From positions 1-47,530 of the forward strand of contig CAVHYP010000015.1 of assembly GCA_963640465.1 (NCBI GenBank): a stretch of DNA of 47,530 nucleotides, given 5' to 3'. The DNA is from Colivivens sp963640465 (GTDB lineage: Bacteria > Bacteroidota > Bacteroidia > Bacteroidales > Bacteroidaceae). The notes beneath the pieces were generated by a model. The model made no database searches and was not told the DNA's origin. It worked only from the letters and a program-made list of their open reading frames with translations. This document shows positions 43,283-47,530 of this stretch, one piece after another (the stretch's first letter is position 1; every line of letters begins with the position of its first letter). The position numbers and the translations under genes were made by a program.

Positions 43283-44590
43283 ATGATTAAAAAAATCATT
43301 TATGCAAGCCTTCTCTTCGCAATGGAAGGTTGGCAGGGTGCTTTTGCCCAACAGAATCTCACTATTGACGAACTTTTCGACCGTGTGGAGACGAGCAGTG
43401 TGATGCTGCAGACTCAGAAGACAGGATTGGAAATTGCCGACAAGGAGATTGAGGTTGCCAAAAGCAAACGACTGCCCGACATCAACGCACAACTGTCGCT
43501 GAGTTACATCGGCAATGTGTTGCTCACCGACCGCGATTTCTCGAATGTCATGGGACAGAGCTCCCCTCACTACGGCAACAGTTTTGCTCTCGACGCAAAG
43601 CAAGTGGTCTATGCCGGAGGTGCCATCAATGCAGGCATACGGTTGGCAGAACTGGGCAGGCAACAGGCAGAAGTAAGCGTAAGGCTCACGCGCCAACAGG
43701 TGCGCTTCATCGCCCTGGGTCAATATCTTGAGCTCTACAAGATTGACAACCGTCTGAAGGTGTATGAGCAGAACATCAAGCTCTCCGAACAGCTCATCAA
43801 CGACATCAAGGCAAAGCAACAGCAGGGAATGGCATTGAAAAACGACATCACTCGCTATGAACTCCAGATGGAGTCGCTGAAGCTAGGGCAGACCAGTCTG
43901 CGCAACTCCCGCAGTATCCTCAACCATCAGCTCTGCAACACCTTGGGCATGGACGAGGACCTGCAAATCATTCCCGATGCCTCGTTGGCAAAGCAGACAT
44001 ATGGCAAGGAAGGCGAAGCCTACTGGCAGCAGCACTCAGCCTCCATTTCGCCGATCATGGAGCAAAGCTCGCTCAATATCCAGATTTCCAAGCAGAAGGA
44101 AAAGCTCGCACGCAGCGAGATGTTGCCGAAAGTGGCATTCGTGGCAGCCAACAACTTCAATGGTCCAATCACCTTTGAGTTGCCGCCAATCGACAAGAAC
44201 CTCAATGTGTGGTATGTGGGCATCGGCGTGAACTACAGCCTAAGTTCCCTATTCAAGAACAACAAGCGCATCCGTCAGGCAGCCATCGAGACCCGTCAGA
44301 CTGAGGAGAACCATGCACTGCAGGCAGAGCAGCTCAACAACAGTGTGCAAGAGGCCTACGTGCAGTATCTGCAAACTTATGTAGAACTGGAAACTCAGCA
44401 GAAGAGTGTGGATCTGGCACGTCAGAACTACGATGTGATGAATGCACGCTACCTGAGCCAGTTGGCGCTCGTCACCGATATGGTGGATGCAAGCAACCTG
44501 CGCCTCAATGCCGAACTGCAGGAGGTGGATGCACGCATCAGCATTGTCTATGCCTACTACCGCATGAAGTATGTAGCAGGTGAAATCTGA
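43283..44590 (+). CDS. TolC-like outer membrane efflux protein
   Basis: Outer-membrane channel of a tripartite efflux pump. The 435-residue product has a signal peptide (cleavage after GAFA, about residue 22), no lipobox, and the two coiled-coil repeats of the OEP family: LTIDELFDRVETSSVMLQTQ and DKEIEVAKSKRLPDINAQLSL in the first half, and AIETRQTEENHALQAEQLNN, VDLARQNYDVMNARYLSQLAL in the second. It leads an operon with an EmrA-like adaptor and an MFS pump. The gap to the next gene is 193 bases, AT-rich with a 19-bp duplication. Confidence 0.92.
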   Translation: MIKKIIYASLLFAMEGWQGAFAQQNLTIDELFDRVETSSVMLQTQKTGLEIADKEIEVAKSKRLPDINAQLSLSYIGNVLLTDRDFSNVMGQSSPHYGNSFALDAKQVVYAGGAINAGIRLAELGRQQAEVSVRLTRQQVRFIALGQYLELYKIDNRLKVYEQNIKLSEQLINDIKAKQQQGMALKNDITRYELQMESLKLGQTSLRNSRSILNHQLCNTLGMDEDLQIIPDASLAKQTYGKEGEAYWQQHSASISPIMEQSSLNIQISKQKEKLARSEMLPKVAFVAANNFNGPITFELPPIDKNLNVWYVGIGVNYSLSSLFKNNKRIRQAAIETRQTEENHALQAEQLNNSVQEAYVQYLQTYVELETQQKSVDLARQNYDVMNARYLSQLALVTDMVDASNLRLNAELQEVDARISIVYAYYRMKYVAGEI

Positions 44591-44619
44591 TATGCAATCC
44601 ATAATAGTATAGTAATATA

Positions 44620-44657
44620 ATAAGGTAGATAAGGCAATATAAGGTATACAAGGCAAT
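44620..44657. repeat. 19-bp tandem duplication
   Basis: Copies at 44620-44638 and 44639-44657 share ATAAGGTA and AAGGCAAT blocks. It lies in the 193-base spacer of the efflux operon, which otherwise has short AT-rich text and no promoter box. Confidence 0.65.
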
Positions 44658-44783
44658 GCATATAGGGTAAAAGGAGATATAAAGCCGAAGCAACAACACA
44701 AAGACGACACATATTTCCAAAGTAATCCCTACATACAGCCAGCGTAAAGCATAAAGGTAAACATAAAGGTAAAGGAAACAACT

Positions 44784-45818
44784 ATGAAAAAGAAAGTAAT
44801 AAAGAGAACATACAATGTGGTGGTGATATGCGTATTGTTGGCCATCATCGTGTGGGCATTCAGTCATTTTGTGCATGGCACCAACCTGGAATACACCAAC
44901 GATGCGCAGGTCAACCGACTCATCACACCTATCAACACCCGAGTTCAGGGTTTCATCAAAGAAATCCGTTTTGAGGACTATCAGCATGTGAACAAGGGCG
45001 ACACGCTCGTCATCATCGAGGATGCCGAATATCGTATTCATGTAGCTCAAGCTGAAGCAGGTCTGCAGGGACAGAAGTCAAGCAGCGATGTGGTTTCAGC
45101 CAGTATGACCACCACCTCCAGTGATGTACAGACAGCCAGTGCAGGCATCGAGGAAGCACGTGTCGACATGATCAATGCCAAGCAGGACTTCGACCGTTTT
45201 GCAGCCTTGTTGAAAAAGGACGCCATCACCCGCCAGCAGTACGACAATGCCTACGCACGCTATCTCGGAGCCAAGGCGCGTTATGAGCAGGCAAGCAGCC
45301 GTCGCCAGTCTGCCGCATCCGTACAGCAGGTGCAGACCCATCAGTTGGGAGGATCGCGTGCAGGCGAGAGTGTGGCTGAGGCACAATTGAACTTGGCACG
45401 ACTCAATCTCTCCTACACCGTCATCATTGCCACCACCGATGGTGTGATGGGTCGCAAAGACATCCATGTCGGACAGCTCGTGCAGCCGGGTCAGATGCTT
45501 GCCCGCATTGTCGACGACAATGAAGTGTGGGTCGTAGCCAACTATCGAGAAACACAGATGGGAGCCATCACCGTTGGCAAGAAAGTGGAGTTCACAGCCG
45601 ATGCCATTCCGGGAGTCGTGTTCCACGGCACAGTACAGGCGCTCTCTGCCGCAGCCGGCAATGCCTATTCCATGATTCCAGTGGACAATGCCACAGGCAA
45701 CTTCGTGAAGGTAGAACAGCGAGTGCCAGTACGCATAGCCCTCACCAAGGACAATGATCCAAAGCAAGTGGCACAGCTCCGTGCCGGACTGAACGTTGAA
45801 ACTAAGGTGATAAAATAA
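44784..45818 (+). CDS. EmrA/HlyD-type membrane fusion protein
   Basis: Periplasmic adaptor joining the MFS pump to the TolC-like channel. The 344-residue protein has a short basic start, one membrane anchor (about 10-29, VVVICVLLAIIVWAFSHFV), a split lipoyl domain (NDAQVNRLITPINTRVQGFI then LSYTVIIATTDGVMGRKDIH), a long helical hairpin between (about 90-185), and a beta-barrel (VWVVANYRETQM, GKKVEFTADAIPG). The layout is EmrA-like. Its stop overlaps the next start by one base (TAATG), so translation is coupled. Confidence 0.93.
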   Translation: MKKKVIKRTYNVVVICVLLAIIVWAFSHFVHGTNLEYTNDAQVNRLITPINTRVQGFIKEIRFEDYQHVNKGDTLVIIEDAEYRIHVAQAEAGLQGQKSSSDVVSASMTTTSSDVQTASAGIEEARVDMINAKQDFDRFAALLKKDAITRQQYDNAYARYLGAKARYEQASSRRQSAASVQQVQTHQLGGSRAGESVAEAQLNLARLNLSYTVIIATTDGVMGRKDIHVGQLVQPGQMLARIVDDNEVWVVANYRETQMGAITVGKKVEFTADAIPGVVFHGTVQALSAAAGNAYSMIPVDNATGNFVKVEQRVPVRIALTKDNDPKQVAQLRAGLNVETKVIK

Positions 45819-47377
45819 TGCCAGGACCTCCAATGCCACAGGGACCCTTCCGCGTTCCCTCGTTCAACGATTACGTGCCACGCAGCCTCCAGCCGTGGAT
45901 TTATCTCGTCTTTGCCTTTATCTTCCTCATGTCGGGAGGCATCTATGGTGGCGCGATGAATCATGTGATGGGCGAATACAGTCTGATGCGTGAGGATGTG
46001 CTCATGATTGTCATGTGCAATGTGGTGGGCGTCAACATGCCTTTCCCCTTCCTCTTCCGCATGAAGTTCGCCTTCACCAACCGCCGTCTGCTGCTCAATG
46101 CAGCGCTGATGGTGGCGCTCTGCAACTTCCTCATCATGTACACCGACTCCGTACCCGTGATGTGCATACTCGGCTACCTTGCCGGTTTTTTCAAACTCTG
46201 CGGATGTTTCGAGTGTATGAGCAACATCCAGCTATGGATGACTCCGAAGCGCGACTTCACCATCTTCTTCCCGCTCCTCTATTGCATGGTGCTGGGCAAC
46301 ATGTCGCTCTCACCCTGGGTGTGCGAACACCTTATATATATATTCCAGGACTGGCGCATCATGAACTACATGATGATTGGACTGCTGCTCACAGTGGCAC
46401 TCATCGTGTTCACCACCACCCACACGTTCCGTTTTATGAGACCATTGCCATTCACCAGCATCGACTATCTCGGTTGCCTGCTCTGGTCGGCAGTGATGAT
46501 TGAGTTCATATTCTTCTTCAACTATGGCGAGCATTACAACTGGCTCGACAGCGAGGTGATGCGGGCAGACCTTGTGGTATTCTTCATTACCTTGTTCCTC
46601 TGCATCCAACGTATGCTGAAGATACGCCATCCATATATAGCACCGGGAGCATGGATGTACAAACGGCTCATTCCGCTACTCATCCTCTTTGCATTCGTAG
46701 AATTCATGGGCAGCACATCGAAGGCACTACAGCCAGCCTTCACCGGCAGTGTTCTGCATTTCGGACAGGTCACCACCAATGCGCTCAACTTCGTGGAATG
46801 GGTCAGTTCCGTCTTCGGCTGCCTATTCTGTCTGTTCTGGTTCAAGGTGATAAGGCAGAAGTGGACCCGTCTGCTTACACTTGGAGTTGCATCAATGGCA
46901 GCCTATCCTGTCATCATGTACTTCATTGTCAGTCCGGGACTGAATATCGAGGCACTCTACATGCCTACCTTCCTGCGTTCGTTCGGCCAAGCCATCTTCT
47001 TCTGCACGCTCACCATCTATTTGGAGGAACTGATGCCATTCAAGCATTTCTTCATGGGACTCACCATGGCAGGAATCATACGCAACGGTCCGATATCCAC
47101 CATGTGCTCCGGACTCTACAGCTTTGGACTTCGCCATCAGATGGCAGACAACATGGTACGCGGACTGCCATACGACTCTGCAAACCTGCTCATGCTGAGT
47201 GTAAAACAGCTCTACGGACTTACCTGCCTCATCGGCATTGCAGTGGTTCTCATCTTCCTTGTATGGGACATCCAGCCAGTGCGTAGCACTTTCAAGAAGA
47301 TGCCAGCATGGAAGAACTTTGCAAAGTCGTTTGTAAGAAAAAAAGTGAAAAAGAAAGTGAATGTGGGTCTCGCTTGA
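45818..47377 (+). CDS. MFS efflux transporter (EmrB-like role)
   Basis: Inner-membrane pump of the tripartite system. The 519-residue protein is rich in hydrophobic helices (I would place about 14), with a cytoplasmic start (MPGPPMPQGPFRVPSFNDYVPRSL) and a basic tail ending KKVKKKVNVGLA. The usual MFS motif A is not obvious, so the family is assigned from topology and from the genes before it. Position after TolC and EmrA homologues points to DHA2/EmrB-type drug or toxic-metabolite export. A group II intron end begins 46 bases past the stop. Confidence 0.83.
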   Translation: MPGPPMPQGPFRVPSFNDYVPRSLQPWIYLVFAFIFLMSGGIYGGAMNHVMGEYSLMREDVLMIVMCNVVGVNMPFPFLFRMKFAFTNRRLLLNAALMVALCNFLIMYTDSVPVMCILGYLAGFFKLCGCFECMSNIQLWMTPKRDFTIFFPLLYCMVLGNMSLSPWVCEHLIYIFQDWRIMNYMMIGLLLTVALIVFTTTHTFRFMRPLPFTSIDYLGCLLWSAVMIEFIFFFNYGEHYNWLDSEVMRADLVVFFITLFLCIQRMLKIRHPYIAPGAWMYKRLIPLLILFAFVEFMGSTSKALQPAFTGSVLHFGQVTTNALNFVEWVSSVFGCLFCLFWFKVIRQKWTRLLTLGVASMAAYPVIMYFIVSPGLNIEALYMPTFLRSFGQAIFFCTLTIYLEELMPFKHFFMGLTMAGIIRNGPISTMCSGLYSFGLRHQMADNMVRGLPYDSANLLMLSVKQLYGLTCLIGIAVVLIFLVWDIQPVRSTFKKMPAWKNFAKSFVRKKVKKKVNVGLA

Positions 47378-47423
47378 CGGGAACAATGAACGTCGAAAGA
47401 AACAAGGAAACTTGATGAATCGA

Positions 47424-47530
47424 GTAGGAGGTAAATGCTAATCATAAAAGGCATTTGCCTCCTACTTTCACATCTACCGACCTCTCACACCACCGTACGT
47501 GCGGTTCCGCATACGGCGGTTCCTATTTTG
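47424..47530 (-). mobile_element. Group II intron 3' end (domains V and VI), group IIC-like, partial
   Basis: Read on the minus strand, 47521-47488 fits domain V: a stem with CGC triad followed by CGTAT, a GAAC tetraloop, and a two-base bulge before TACGG. A CGC triad instead of AGC is typical of bacterial group IIC introns. Then 47465-47424 fits domain VI: GTAGGAGG pairs with CCTCCTAC, AAATGC with GCATTT, and one A (complement of 47432) opposite C is a good branch point, 8 bases from the predicted 3' splice end near 47424. The rest, including any reverse transcriptase, lies past the right edge. Confidence 0.75.

Noticed and set aside
47424..47465. Rho-independent terminator of the efflux operon
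   Set aside because: The stem is followed by a weak U-run on the plus strand and fits intron domain VI, next to a clear domain V, much better.

Overview
The window looks like a chromosomal segment of a Bacteroidales bacterium, most likely a Prevotella/Segatella-type member of Prevotellaceae. The basis is the repeated TTTG-N19/20-TAnnTTTG promoter pattern of Bacteroidota, a GH97 glycosidase, secreted aldose epimerase lipoproteins, a Bacteroidota-type TamB and protein sequences typical of the order. Everything listed is read from sequence; no database search was run.

Layout. 1-8000 is mostly minus strand: a secreted HtrA/DegP-type protease with its own promoter and terminator, an NCS2 purine permease, a plus-strand tRNA-Pro(GGG), a GH97 glycosidase and a small secreted protein of unknown function, separated by repeat-rich gaps. 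From 8207 to 41593 all genes are on the plus strand. They are: hisH-hisA-hisF-hisIE; an ftsE-like ATPase, lysC and lysA; grpE-dnaJ; folC; galM-galK; a pentose block (secreted epimerase lipoprotein, sodium/sugar symporter, araD, araA, an araB-like kinase, transketolase); a TPR membrane protein, ribH and tamB; nadE and a TIGR02757 protein; a nuclease lipoprotein and a HAD phosphatase; and a BASS transporter. 42248-47377 is an AraC-type regulator divergent from a three-gene efflux system (TolC-like, EmrA-like, MFS). The last ~100 bases are the 3' end (domains V and VI) of a group II intron on the minus strand.

How the genes work together. The his genes cover the middle and late steps of histidine synthesis. 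lysC/lysA feed lysine, diaminopimelate and peptidoglycan. galM/galK start galactose use. The pentose block imports a sugar, converts L-arabinose to D-xylulose 5-phosphate (araA, araB, araD) and passes it to the pentose phosphate pathway (tkt). ribH, nadE and folC make cofactors, tamB serves outer-membrane biogenesis, and the efflux genes would span the whole envelope.

The most unusual signal is a set of intergenic tandem repeats. Five separate gaps carry arrays with exactly a 22-bp period but different unit sequences (4476-4651, 6886-7017, 7109-7174, 29986-30095, 41809-41874), and others have 16, 19, 24, 37 or 39 bp periods. Second is the group IIC-like intron end. Other points are an apparently leaderless hisH, a perfect 24-bp duplication of the araD 3' end, and a 55-nt out-of-frame overlap of ribH and tamB.
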